A stretch of DNA of 64,000 nt from contig OZ014411.1 of NCBI GenBank assembly GCA_963965975.1, positions 6,991,001 to 7,055,000 of the forward strand, in the 5' to 3' direction. Positions 1 to 11,764 of this stretch are shown in pieces (within the stretch, counting starts at the first letter, position 1; every line of letters begins with the position of its first letter). The position numbers were made by a program, and so were the translations under genes. The stretch comes from Xestospongia bergquistia (lineage: Eukaryota; Porifera; Demospongiae; Haplosclerida; Petrosiidae). Below the pieces are notes generated by a model that worked only from the letters and a program-made list of their open reading frames with translations, made no database searches and had not been told where the DNA came from.

Positions 1-1741
1 AATACATAATACTCACCCCATCCTAGTGGTAATAACAGATACCATTTATTTGCTAATGTACCATAAACTCTCACAAGTAGAATATAGAGCATTATTCCTT
101 CAGCTAACATCCAACAGAAGACACACAGAAACAAGTAATGTAATAGACCAGCTATCACTGAACATAACCACTAAAAAAATACAAGTTAATATGTTTTTTA
201 GGAAGGATAACTGTCTAGTATGTCTGAGTTTTAATATGAGTCTGTGGTGTGTCTTAAGGATGAGTCAAACACACATTATCCAATAGCCAGCAATATTATG
301 CAGCTAAAATGTATCTGAATATTATTAATATTAGTCTGTGCTGTATTTTGGTGAGTCTTAAGGATGAGCCAAATGCACACGATCCATTATCCAGCAATAG
401 TGAACAGTTAGCCATCAATTTATTGTCAAATACAACCATATAAAAATGTTATTTATTTCAAAGAACACAGCTAATATGATTAATACAGACATACATTATT
501 ATTTAAAATGATGTCAAAGTTTTCTTAGATTGTTATCATAGCTAAGCTTTGACACTCTTGTTTGTAATTTATAATTTGCTCTCATTCTGGACTAAAAGCT
601 TTTAAAGTCTATTTTCTGTTTTCTTTGTCTCTCTCTTATATATTACTCTGATATCTAGTTGTGCTATTGAATGCTCTACATTGTTTTATTAGCTGAAAAT
701 ATTGTACATCAATTAATATGCAAATGTCTTAGAAAATTTCTGATCCTTCATTTGTATTGTAATAGGATGGTGTTGCAAAACTCGTCACTAAACAATATAG
801 TCTATCGACCTAGATCCTCCTCTTTGAATAAATAAATTGTTTGTTTGAATAGAATATATTAAAAATAGTTAATGTTCAAAATGATTATATGTTGAACTGA
901 ATTGATACAAAGACAGATATTTTGCCAGTAATAGTCAAACAATTAAGTAGTTAGTCAAATTAATTTGAGGTGAATGTTTATATTATTATGGTTTTATTGA
1001 ATTCATTCATATTTTATAATAATATTATAATCTATATTATCTATAATAATTATGTTAATTATTTAAAATAACACATATATTCTGTTTACTTAAATGTGAC
1101 TTGATTTGCACTGAGGGACCACTTCTGTCAAAACATTTGTGACATTATTTATGAAAAAGATCACTGTTAAAACACCTCTAAAAACAGGTTTGTATACATA
1201 TAATTAATGTAGTTACTATGAATAGTTGTGTATATATAGTAGCTGTTTATATACAAAACTGTTTTTGAGATGTTTTAACAGTTGTCCTTTTTCATAGATC
1301 ACATCACAAATATTTTGACAGAAGTCGTTCTTTATTGCAAATCAGGTCACAAATATTGAAGTTAAATTTTGGGTTGGGTTAACTCAAGAATTTTGAATAT
1401 TCAAGTTTTAGAGAACAAAAGATCAGTTAATGTATGAAGAAGAAGTAAATATAACAAATATTATGTTTATTACTCTATTAACTAGATTATATCCAATGGC
1501 AGGACTACTCATACTAACTCCCTTCATCATAATGTTGTTATCCAATTTCATGGATATGTATAATATATAATGTATATATATGTAGTAATGTGTTTTATAA
1601 TAGTTTTGATAAGTGTGTGATGGTTGATCTCATCAAAACTGGTAAAATAGTTATATTTAATCAACATTATCATATTAGTGAGTTGGTTGATGTAATTAAT
1701 ATTTACATACTAATTCATGAGAAAAAAACGGCATTACTTAC
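1..1741. other. Non-coding flank or intron of aGPCR-A
   Basis: AT-rich sequence downstream of the last recognised aGPCR-A exon. No TM3-like exon was found on the minus strand. It contains one palindromic element at 1095-1351. The short open frames here have no codon or splice support. Confidence 0.5.
1095..1351. mobile_element. Palindromic MITE, copy 1
   Basis: The two halves are imperfect reverse complements over nearly their full length. The left end is TGTGACTTGATTTGCA and the right end reads TGCAAATCAGGTCACA. An inner module (TGTTAAAACA with TTTGTATA against TATACAAA and TGTTTTAACA) is also mirrored. The same terminal sequence recurs at 42917-43051 and 55893-56095, so this is a dispersed non-autonomous element family with no coding capacity. 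Confidence 0.8.
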
Positions 1742-4038
1742 AGTAATACTGGAAGCTGTTTCTATACCAGTGACTAACAACAAAAGAGCCAGTAACAGAG
1801 CAAGTGATAAGTTTATATGAATATACAACAGTGGTCCTTTTTTTAAATGTTTTCTATGAAAAAGAGACAGTTGATAACATAAAAATGAAATTATGTATTT
1901 AGTCCTGACCTTAAAATTATTAACAAAATAATTGTTATAATTAAACAGAATATTGATACACAAGGTCCAACATAGCCAACAACACTGAGTGCAAAGGCTT
2001 CTTCATCTCTTATCTTAATAATATTGTTGTTATAAATATTTAATAAAGTGTAATAATATACCATATCAAAAACACCTTGATGATCAACAAGAACAGCAAA
2101 ACTAGTGAGATGTGTAGAAATACACTCAACAATTGTGTCAGATACAATTCTTGTTATAACTCCATCTTGAGACCAATCACTACATTAAAATACAAAGAAT
2201 TTACTCAAAAACATGTTTAGAGTTACAACAATCCATTAACTCAAAATTCTTATTATGCAAGAACTATTATTCTAGTGTAGTTACAAACTCTAAGGAACAG
2301 TCTTATTCAATGAATTATTTTGTTAGAAGACAGTATTAACAATTAAATGTACATGTACAATGAAATAATCTTACTTGTTATAGACATCCCAGAATGAGCA
2401 CAGGACCTTATCAGTGCTGATATTTGGTAGCTATGAAACAATAATAATTAATAATATCATTTATTATCTGTAATTCTTTTATTAACTACATATTTCTAAT
2501 GTTACAGGCTCTCAATTGTGTTACAATCATATAAATAGAACATGTTGGCTCATGACAAGTTTATTTTAGAAATTGTACTTACTAAATCAAGAGTAAAGCT
2601 GAGAGTGATGTTACCATATCTTTGGTTTTTGTTAGTATCACTTTCATTTGAAATGATTTCTGCTGTCAAAATCGCACTTGCAATTGTCCTATTAATTAGA
2701 ACAAATAATCAACAAGATTATATATGTACAAATCATTCTTATATTATTTTGATATTATTGTTGTTGTCATAACAGACTGGAATACTACTTTAATGCTAGA
2801 GAAGCTATATATAAAACTGCTAAAAGAGTTATGGAACTCAAAATGTTTATGATGAGTCATGGTTGTGGTATGAGTAATGGCAAATGGACATATTGATATA
2901 AAAACATACACACCACAACAATATTAGAAACATATGAACCATCCCAAGTGAAAAGGACATAGCAGGAAGAGTATATTATCGAATGGTAATTACTATACAG
3001 TATATAGTAAATTTGTGTCCAGTCTACATTTCAAGGAAATAAATCATACCTGTTTATACATGTATACATAAATCATTCTTATAGTATTTTGATGTTAAAG
3101 TGCCAAACCAGACAGGAATACTACATACTACAACATTTGATCCATGGCAATTGAAAAAGGACCTACTAGAAAGAGTATACTGCCAAACATTAGTTACTAT
3201 ACAATATATTGTAAATTTGTGTTCTGTCTACATTTCAGTGAAATAAACCATCCATACCTATTTCCTGCAGGGAAGATTTGATTAAGACTTTGAATAATGG
3301 AAGTAGCAACAATAGATGAACAACCTATACACATCCATAGATACACAAAATATTATTGAAATTATAATACTTTATTATATTACCTGGAGGAAATGACACA
3401 GAGTAACAACCTTTGAATCGATCATCTAGATCATCATCATCATCATCATCACCACTACCACTTTCATCATTGTCATTGTTGTTAATGGAGTTATTACCAC
3501 ACACATATGAGTATGGTATAGTAACTGCAGCTGTCATGAATTACAATAAGAAATAAATATTTTTATTAGCAGGATGAAAAAGTTACCTTTATTTTCAAAA
3601 CTGAAGTTTTTAACACCATTTCTATTAGGAACTTGAAATTCAACATCTAAGAAAAGTATATGATTCATACAATTCTTGTAGCTATGTCACTGTTATACAT
3701 ACCTAAATTAGTACCATGATAACTAAAGTTTCCCCTGATACGTCCTTCTTTAGTCAGTATGGATCTACCACAAATTCTGTTGAGTTTATTTAAATTAGTT
3801 AGTATTTGAGAACCTACATCAGTCTAATAATAAAAGAAATTATTAGTACAAATGTAATATAAACTGTTTATTACCATGGATAAATTTTCTAAGACATCAA
3901 TGTGACTGCTATTCATTGTATTGTCCATTACAGTCATAAGAACCTATGACATATACATATAAACAGAATATGGATAGAGTGTAATCTGTAATGATTTTCA
4001 GAAGTCATATTATGTTAATACTATTGCTAAGATGTGTC

Positions 4039-4070
<32 letters not shown>

Positions 4071-6779
4071 ATATATAATATATGTGGAACAACATTTCAT
4101 ACCTTTCTATTTTCTATATAGTTTATAAAATATACTATTTTAGTACTATACTAGATGTTGATAGTAATTTAATTACAAGGTTCTTACTTCTGCATCATTG
4201 TGATCAAAACTTGAAGAGACAGTACTAATATTGGCTGTCAAATATTCAATAATTTTTCTTGTTTCATTCAACAGCGATCGCACACGTTTTGGTCTAAGAG
4301 ACCTTCCTCTTAAAGCAAAGCTAAAACGATTCAATGAATTCAATTGGAGAGGATTACTAAAAAGAGACTCAAGCAAGTTGTTCTAAAATGTTGAATAAGA
4401 AATACCATAATCAATAACTATTATTTTAAGGTACTTGTGAATAAGCTCAGTATGGATATAACAATTTAGATTTATAAAATACAGAACTGTACAATCAGTA
4501 GTTTACAATCTATCACAGTCATGCCTAAAGTGGTAGTGGTCAAGGTAACATTGGTTGACGTGTGTGTAGGCAGTAGAACAAATATATACGGAAGCCGAAG
4601 GCGGACATTTCAATTCCAATTCTATTTTCCATCGCTCAACGAGAGCACCACGAGCTAGAATGGAGCAACGCGACATGTTTCAAGTTAGGGTGGGGCTATA
4701 GGATTTTAGTTGATAAATATTCCATCGAAGAATAGAAAGTAGAATTGGAATTAGAATATTTTGGAAAACTTCAAAGGAGAATATGAAATTATGAAATAGA
4801 ATTGGATGTCCGCCTTCACTTCCGTAAATATACCTTTATAGTAGTTGAATTGTTTTGTGGTCAAAACAATTCTTAGAAATAAATGCCATGCTTTACAAGG
4901 CAGATTCTGGAAAATAGAGTAGATCTATGCAATTTGTATATAGTTTGGAGTGTGTTGGCAGTGGAATAATTGAAGTTTCCATTGCAACTGATTAAGTAGT
5001 TAAAAGTGTCTTAAATACTATACCTATTATATTTTGCAATTTCAGGTACAGGTCTTAAATCCCTTTTTAAACCAGTTGAATTATGTTCATACTTACCAAA
5101 TCTATATATCGTTTGAAAGCAGATAGAATAATATATTTATGATACTTTGATTAATGATTACTTTTTCCTACCACATACACGTGACAAGAATGACTAATAT
5201 AATAAACAAAGATCAGTAGCTTCATGAACTGTGAGTATTATCTTCATGCATCGTATAATGAATGGATTGTCAATACTTAAGAGTATTATTCATTATAGTT
5301 TCTGCTATAATAAGAGTTTGCATTGTTATTTTGAGAACAAACCAGGAACTTATACATATACAATTATTAATACAAGCAGGTGATTATCAACTTACATAGG
5401 CTACATCAGCAGTTTTAGAGATCACTTCTATTTTATTATCAATTATGTTTTCCATAACATCCTTACATTTAGTCCTGTTTGGACGAGATAGATCACGACA
5501 GAGTGTTAACACCAAATTCAAGCATCTTTGAATGAAGCGACGCCTCTCTTGTTTCATTAGACAAAATCCTATGAAGTCTTTAATACAATATCTAACTCCT
5601 TTTTGACATCGACGACGAATAGTGAGAAATGGCTGCAGAACCTTTAATCTTCTTCTTGTACGAAATTGTTGAGCCATGTATTTACTAATGCAAAAGTTGA
5701 AGTAGGTGGTGGTTGAACATGCATATGCAAAACATCGGTCTCTCAAACTGAGATTGGAATTGTTAAGGAGTTGGTCAATGTCTTTGAACCAATTACGCAG
5801 ACATAAACTTCTATTATACACTGGAGCAGTCTGAAATTGATTACAACCTGAAAGTGATGATATAGGCCGAGATATTTTTGGAGGACACTTTACATTTCGT
5901 GGTTGTGGTAATTTGAAGTTAGGAAAGTCTTCTGCACAGGAACCTGTAAACAATTTAATTATTTGTTTGTGTATAAACTTTATTCAGTGTCAATATTTTA
6001 AATTATTGTTATTATTTTGAAGCTGTGCTTAGTATGTGTCAATTGTTCTTGATTGGTCAGCCATGTTGTAAGCAAAAGAACTAAGTTTTATACAATGATT
6101 GGGAGTAATAGTATTTTGATATGTTCTTTGTTGAATGAAAGTATATTTTACAAAAGATAGAGGAATAGTTAATGTATATTGAGTCTACGTAATAAGTTAC
6201 TAAATCCTTTATACTAGAAACTACTAGAAGAATTAAGAACTATCATTTAAAGGTTTTAAGACATGTGCATTAACTAAAAGTATCCACAACCAATATGAAT
6301 TACTAACTCTTAGAATCTAATATAGCCGTAGCCTAGATTTCATGGAACATTAGAGTATGCTATTTTGTATATACTCAGTTGAGAAACTAACAGCCACTCT
6401 ATTCAATTAATCAGCTGTGAAAACTTTGCAGAAAACATTGTTTGGCCACCACACTGTATGGTCATTTTCACTTCATATTCATGCAGTAGCTTAGTTTTGT
6501 AATTTTTTAATTCTAGATTTGCAAATTGCTCATATATTTCTGCAATATACTTTGTGTTACATTGCAGGTTGTCGCCCTACAATTGGCGGATCAATCGTAA
6601 TATAGATGCAGCTTCAAAATCAAATGAATATTAGTCTGATTGTAAGTAGATATATTAATTTAATGAGAGAGTTACTGAGAGTATTGTCAACGCTCAGTAG
6701 ACTGTCTTTACTCACCCTTTGTGGACGTTACTCCTCTGAGAGATAGGAGAGAGATGATCAGTCCTAACCAGAGCAACAT
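1742..6779 (-). CDS. Adhesion-type GPCR (aGPCR-A), N-terminus to TM2; 3' part not in window
   Basis: Thirteen exons join in frame (589 codons): 6779-6716, 5943-5396, 4382-4188, 3943-3875, 3823-3703, 3646-3587, 3530-3384, 3324-3258, 2688-2583, 2430-2375, 2179-2062, 2013-1910, 1853-1742. Exon 1 encodes a signal peptide starting MLLWLGLIISLLSL. The large exon 2 is a cysteine-rich ectodomain of about 180 residues that I do not recognise, followed by a region placed like a GAIN domain with a run of seven Asp. The GPS has a CSFW motif, NDWSQDG and the cleavage-type signature HLTSFAVL. TM1 begins near VVGYVGP and TM2 contains INLSLALLLALLLLVTG. Exon order, phases and several lengths match aGPCR-B at 52.5-62.5 kb. 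Expected role: cell-surface receptor with autoproteolysis at HL/TS. No TM3-TM7 exon was found in the remaining 1741 bases, so the gene either has a long intron running off the left edge or is truncated. The last intron uses a weak GTCAGG donor. Confidence 0.85.
4031..4084. repeat. TA-rich simple repeat
   Basis: Run of TA dinucleotides inside the intron of aGPCR-A between the exons at 4382-4188 and 3943-3875. No other feature is visible. Confidence 0.8.
4583..4832. mobile_element. MITE-like element with terminal inverted repeats, in an aGPCR-A intron
   Basis: The left end has TACGGAAGCCGAAGGCGGACAT. The right end, read on the minus strand, has TACGGAAGTGAAGGCGGACAT. A second inverted pair built on CAATTCCAATTCTA lies just inside. 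The element is about 250 bp with no open frame of note and sits in the roughly 1-kb intron between exons 2 and 3. Its interior is less AT-rich than the surrounding intron. Confidence 0.65.
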
Positions 6780-7405
6780 TTTCTGACTACATTCAATTTT
6801 TAAAGTATTGATGAATTTTCCCTTCTAATACAGATCGGCGTGACGTATTATATATACTATAAGACAATATTGACTATGCATAAACATAAATGTATTTGTA
6901 ATTTAGATTTGAGAAATAGAAAATAAGGAAGTGTCTGCAACAACAAAACCATATAAGGTAATTGCAAACATACTCCAGAGGGCAATGGTTGTTGATGTTG
7001 ACTAGTACTTCTTGGCCATGGGATGGTTATTCAGTTATTATTTGTTAATAACAATTATACAAAATACACAAACAATAGCAATAACTGTGGTCATGCTCTA
7101 TCATTTTATTATATTAATCTGGCTTGATCAATTCCCTCAGCTGGGAGTGGCTGGCTTTTTGATATATAATTATATATGAGTTAAAAATGGCTTATCAATT
7201 AAAAGTCTTTGTTACCAATGGTAGTTCCAAGTCATGAGTTTGTAAAATGTAAGATGATTGGCATGTCATTAATCAGGATATTCATTGTTATATTCAAGAT
7301 GAATAGCGCTTTCTGACAATTATCTTTCATAGGTTTTTGAGCCTAAAGTAGTCTATTTTTATTGTCTCAGAAAGAACTTACACAAATTCTATACCTTTGA
7401 ATTGA

Positions 7406-7473
7406 GACATCAACTAAACAATGGGTTAAGTAATGGTGAAATGGACTAAAAAAAGTTTAGGAAACAAAGAGAA
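7406..7473. repeat. Direct repeat, copy 1
   Basis: Begins GACATCAACTAAACAATGGG and continues nearly identically for about 68 bp. It matches 7995-8066 in the same orientation. The 520 bp between the copies show no coding potential. Confidence 0.8.
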
Positions 7474-7994
7474 ACATTGGTGATACAGAGAATAAGCTAT
7501 ATAGAGGAAACAAAAAAGCAATTTCAGACAAAAAGAAAAAAACATGCAAAAACTAACAAACAACCCAATTATCTTAGATATACTCATGAAGAAATTCATA
7601 ACTCCAATGAAAGAACTTATCTAAAATAAATATTAAATATATAAAATATATATATATATATTTATTTTTAAATATATTAAATATCTCATTATAATGGTTT
7701 AATCATGAAAGAAGACTCAATCTTAATGGGCTAAATTAATGACACTCATATGTACATGTGCAGGTATACAGTTGGACAAATCCAATTGACTATAAAGAAC
7801 GTCAATTACAAAGTACACATGATGACAGAATTGATTGTTAAAGAAAGTGAATGGAGATCACACCTCAATAAAAACACATTTGGAACTACAACTATTTGAG
7901 GAGTCGGTTGAAAGATTACAAGAAAAAAGAAAAAAGGAGGTATTCAGAAGAAATCAATTTAAAAAAATGGGAAAATACTTATAACAATTCAAAA

Positions 7995-8066
7995 TGACAT
8001 CAACTAAACAATGGGTTAAGTAATGGTGAAATGGACTACAAAAAAAATTAAGGAAACAAAGAGAAA
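7995..8066. repeat. Direct repeat, copy 2
   Basis: Same orientation as 7406-7473, with a few extra A residues in the central A-run and otherwise near identity. Confidence 0.8.
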
Positions 8067-8430
8067 TATGCATGAAGTGCTTGAAACAAAGTAATAAGCA
8101 AAATTTGATTCAGCTGAACATAGTCAGTTGGATGAAAAGAAGCTTGTACAAAATATGAAACAAAGACTAATGATGAAGCCTTGTACACTAGACAAATCAA
8201 ACAAATAAAATATAACTGATACATAAGCTATAATTTTGTTAGTTGATGTTATACATTTGATATTTTTTATATTAAGTCCAATTTTACTTGAGTGCCAAAC
8301 TTTATTGGATTATTTCTTCACTGCCATTACAGTTACTATACCGAGCACTGACATCTAGATAACAGTGTTGTCATAGTGTTCTCTTCAGTATCTAGTGCAC
8401 AAACTAGTATTTTAAAGCTACTATTTAGAA

Positions 8431-8901
8431 ATGCCGCATGCTCAAATTTTTCATTATGGAATTCCTAAAGGATTTGTTCTTAAAGCAAAACTAACTAAAG
8501 ATTTCTCCTATTTGGATAAGAGTCACGATTATACTTTTAAAGTATTGGAGGCTGTTTTGGGTCATAATATATATGATACAGATTGGTTCATTTTACGTGA
8601 GGTTGATATAGCAGATAAACCACTTCAGCTAAAAGAAGAATCATTATATAATGTCACAAAGAAATCTGATGGAAGATTCTCTATTGTTGAAAGTGAACCC
8701 AGTGGTGAAGATGATGTTGAAGTCCCAAAGAAAAAAGACCAAGAAGGACAAGAAGAAGGAAAACAAGGACAAAGAGAAGAAGGAGCTGGAGAGAAAGGGG
8801 GAAAAGAAGAAGGATCAGGAGAAGATGAAAAAGAACAGGAAGAAGGTGGAAAAGGAAAACAAAGTGGTGAAGGAAATGGACAAGGACATGGTGATCAGTA
8901 A
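8431..8901 (+). CDS. Small protein with acidic/lysine-rich tail, copy 1 (156 aa)
   Basis: Single-exon frame of 156 residues. Residues 1-90 form a compact domain shared with the next gene: a DKSH motif, an aromatic/Val-rich stretch, VLG, WFIL, SLY, TKK and FSI followed by ES. The rest is low-complexity Glu/Lys/Gly/Gln, rich in EE, KK and GEG, and likely disordered. There is no signal peptide or membrane segment. Sequence upstream (about 8310-8370) resembles that upstream of the second copy, including GCACTGACATCTAG against GTACTGACATCTAG. AATAAA sites lie at 8954 and 9022. I do not recognise the family. The conserved head and diverging tail across the two copies support a real gene. An overlapping second frame in the tail is a by-product of purine-rich DNA. 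Confidence 0.7.
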   Translation: MPHAQIFHYGIPKGFVLKAKLTKDFSYLDKSHDYTFKVLEAVLGHNIYDTDWFILREVDIADKPLQLKEESLYNVTKKSDGRFSIVESEPSGEDDVEVPKKKDQEGQEEGKQGQREEGAGEKGGKEEGSGEDEKEQEEGGKGKQSGEGNGQGHGDQ

Positions 8902-9528
8902 AAAGACCTCTACAATGAGATGACTAAAAGCAATTGAAACAATAATGTTTTATAATAAAATGAATCATAGCATACTTATAGTTTTATATAAATACTGCAG
9001 ATAATAACACTTGTACTCTTCAATAAAAATAGAATGGTATCCATAACAAGACATATTAAACTGTTAACAATAATTACAAGTGAGGTAGTCTCATAACATT
9101 TCAAAATGGTTAAAAAACCATTGCTTCTGCTATTAAAAAATAAGTCATACGGTAATGTTGGAATGTCATGTGATTTCTAGATCAGAGAAAAAGTAATTCT
9201 TCTTATCAATTTCCTTAAGTAATAAAATGGCAATCATACATGATCTGTGTTGCCAAAATGTAATCCATATAGTGGCAGGCAGAAATAGCTTGTTAAAGTG
9301 TCACAACATTATGAAAGTTATAGACTACAATTAGATATATTAATTTGTCAGCAAAAGTAGCATGCTTACCAAAACGATTTGTAAATATCTCTCTTGGGCA
9401 CTGATTAGTTCCATTAATTAGAATCACATATCTATACTTCCTTCACTGACATGACAGTGACAGCACTGTACTGACATCTAGTGTATTTAATTGTGTTTTG
9501 CATACAAAGAAGTTGTAAACCCACAGAG
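8902..9528. other. Spacer between the two tandem acidic-protein genes
   Basis: AT-rich. It holds the presumed poly(A) signals of copy 1 and, at about 9435-9485, a presumptive duplicated promoter segment similar to that upstream of copy 1. No further gene is visible. Confidence 0.5.
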
Positions 9529-10059
9529 ATGTCAGGGCCTCAAGTATTTCTTAATATTATCCCTCGTGATACCACTCTTAAGACTAAAATGATTGGAGAC
9601 TCTGCCTTTTCTGATAAAAGTCATGCATACAAGTTTCAAGTGCAAGAAGATGTTTTAGGCTATCCAATATCCACTGGGAGTTGGTTCATTCTTCCAGAGT
9701 CTAACATAGCAGCAAATATTGTAATAAAACCTGAAGTAGGATCGCTTTATGATATCACGAAAAAATTTGGAAAGTTTTCTATTGCTGAAAGTGAAGTTCC
9801 CGCTAAACCAGCTGATGAACCAGGTGGAAAAGAAGAGAAGGAAGAGAAGGAAGGTGTTCAGGGGAAAGATGTTCAAGGAGATGACCAAGAGAAGGAAGGT
9901 GTTCAGGGGGAAGATGTTCAAGGAGATGACCAAGAGAAGGAAGGAGGAGATGAAGAAGGAGGAGACGAGTTGAAAGGAGAAGGAGAGCAGATGGGAGGTG
10001 ACCCAGGTGAACCTGAAGAACCAGGAAAAGAAGATGAAGCAGAAGACGGTGGTCAATAA
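9529..10059 (+). CDS. Small protein with acidic tail, copy 2 (176 aa)
   Basis: Single-exon frame. The ATG at 9529 was chosen because it aligns with the start of the 8431 gene; an open stretch upstream starts without ATG. Residues 1-90 repeat the motifs of copy 1: DKSH, VLG, WFIL, SLY, TKK, FSI and ES. The tail is highly acidic and contains two tandem 15-residue units (9847-9891 and 9892-9936), each ending VQGDDQE and differing by K/E. It ends in a Gly/Glu/Pro/Asp-rich stretch. AATAAA is at 10308. Function unknown. The tail suggests a disordered, possibly cation- or protein-binding extension, but that is speculation. A long minus-strand open frame opposite it is a shadow of the purine-rich codons. 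Confidence 0.72.
   Translation: MSGPQVFLNIIPRDTTLKTKMIGDSAFSDKSHAYKFQVQEDVLGYPISTGSWFILPESNIAANIVIKPEVGSLYDITKKFGKFSIAESEVPAKPADEPGGKEEKEEKEGVQGKDVQGDDQEKEGVQGEDVQGDDQEKEGGDEEGGDELKGEGEQMGGDPGEPEEPGKEDEAEDGGQ
9847..9936 (+). repeat. In-frame 45-bp tandem duplication (2 units)
   Basis: Two adjacent 45-bp units inside the copy-2 acidic tail encode 15-residue repeats that differ at one residue. This is recent in-frame expansion absent from copy 1. Confidence 0.85.
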
Positions 10060-11474
10060 GTAAATAGATTTATGTTGTTTGATTATTACTTGCAATTGAA
10101 ATTGAAATCTATGTAGTTTAAATTATTCCCATTACTCTATAATGTCTGTTGTCAAGTAGGACCAAAAAATCATGTTTTTAGAGCATGATTGAACTATATC
10201 TCATTACAAGTATACAGTTTATTTTTAAGTAATTTTGTTACACAATAATTATATTTCTAGTTGTTCTTATTATGTATTCTACTATAACCTATACTTTTCT
10301 TCATTGCAATAAAGTGGATAGCTCTAGCTTGAAGCAGTCTTGTGTTTAAGGTCATAATGGTGTATTACGCAATCAATGTTAACTTGAGGGTACTACTACA
10401 CTTATGCTCATCTCAAAAACTCTGTGATTACAACTAGCATTAACATGTACATAACAAGGATAGGATCTAATATGATACTTTAAGTTTCAATATTGTTTAT
10501 GTTGTAATGTAATTAGGGATTCTTGTACAGGATTGGACTTAAAGCTTTTGCACATACGAATAGAAGATATGATATATGATCTCATCATAATAGAACTGCT
10601 GTTCTGAACTTTGTGACTTTTCATTGTACCATGGAAGGTGAAGCCAAGGGAAAGGATTTCTCAGTGTACTATTTTAAAATGTAATTATTGATCATGTAGT
10701 ATATTCAGAGTAGTCAATTTAACACATTCATGCATTTCTTGCTCTAATGACTGTCAGGCTAGGTATAATACATACTGCTATTATGTTGTACTGGTATTAG
10801 AAATCCTGACCCAAAACTGATTATTCAAGGTACTAAGGTATAAAATAACAATCTTGTGATAGTCATGTGACTTGTTTAAGTGATAACGAAGAAACAGTTA
10901 ACTTGACTTTAAGACTTTGGGAAGACTTGCCAAACTTTATCGCGATATCAAAAATTTTAAAAAAATTCTTCACATTACATTTCCCTATTGTGTCAATATA
11001 GACACATTCTACACTTGTTATTCGGAAAAAGAAACAAAAAATTATAATAATTACAAAGACAAACAACCTTGTTATGTTCAAACTTCCCTAGAAACATCCA
11101 GATATGGACAGACATCAGCTACATGATATTAGTTTCCCTGACCCTAATAATTATAATAAAATGAAGCTCACATTTGATCATTAAACTGATTTATATGATG
11201 GAAATTCCATACAAACTGTACATTGTGCACATGTAGCAATGATATAGTAATAGTAATTATAGTGATATGAACACAATGAGTGAGAGAGAGAGAAAAAGGA
11301 GATGTTACAGATGCTAGAGGTAGATGACAAACAGACAGAGAATGACACACAGGATGAAGCAATGAGAAATATAAAAAGTGAACAAGGTAACAATACATTT
11401 CAATTGTGACTATTAACATATATAATACACATGCTAATATTTTGATTCAAAAATTGGACTATTTATTGTTCTAG

Positions 11475-11669
11475 TTGTCAACACCCTCGACATAGATAGA
11501 AGCCAGGATAATGTGCATTATTTACTTTTGACACATCCAGTAATTATAATGTCACAAATTATCATTCATGCGTGGGTTCGGTACGTTTCCGGCTGGGTGT
11601 GGCTACACCGCTACAGCAACTGTCTGTTCAAGGAGTGGCTGATGACATCCTTTTACAAGATTTCTTTAG
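11475..11669 (+). other. Exon-like relic (weak)
   Basis: An open frame is bounded on the left by a pyrimidine-poor acceptor (TTGTTCTAG) and on the right by a good donor (GTAAGTTG). It is richer in G and C than its surroundings and encodes Trp- and Tyr-rich sequence (VSGWVWLHRYSN). No partner exons were found, so it may be a relic or chance. Confidence 0.2.
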
Positions 11670-11712
11670 TAAGTTGTCTATATGAGTCTGACCATAGGTA
11701 TAAGAATATATC

Positions 11713-11764
11713 TTAGTCTCATCCCCAGACTCCCATATGCCAAGGAAGTCTAGGGATGAGACTA
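11713..11764. repeat. Short hairpin
   Basis: Begins TTAGTCTCATCCCCAGACT and ends as its near-perfect reverse complement (AGTCTAGGGATGAGACTAA), with a loop of about 14 bp. It could be a relic of a foldback element. There is no coding content. Confidence 0.75.

Larger units (their letters stand above)
6780..8430. other. Intergenic region between aGPCR-A and the acidic-protein pair
   Basis: The two genes are divergently transcribed, so the region must hold promoters for both. I see no convincing TATA box or other core element. It contains a duplicated segment of about 70 bp (7406-7473 and 7995-8066) and AT-rich simple sequence near 7640-7675. No coding region is supported. Confidence 0.5.

Noticed and set aside
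9655-10095. 146-codon minus-strand frame
   Set aside because: It is the shadow of the purine-rich codons of the acidic-tail gene on the plus strand.
11168-11419. Two overlapping minus-strand frames
   Set aside because: They are leucine/serine-rich translations of GAGA-type simple sequence with no gene context.
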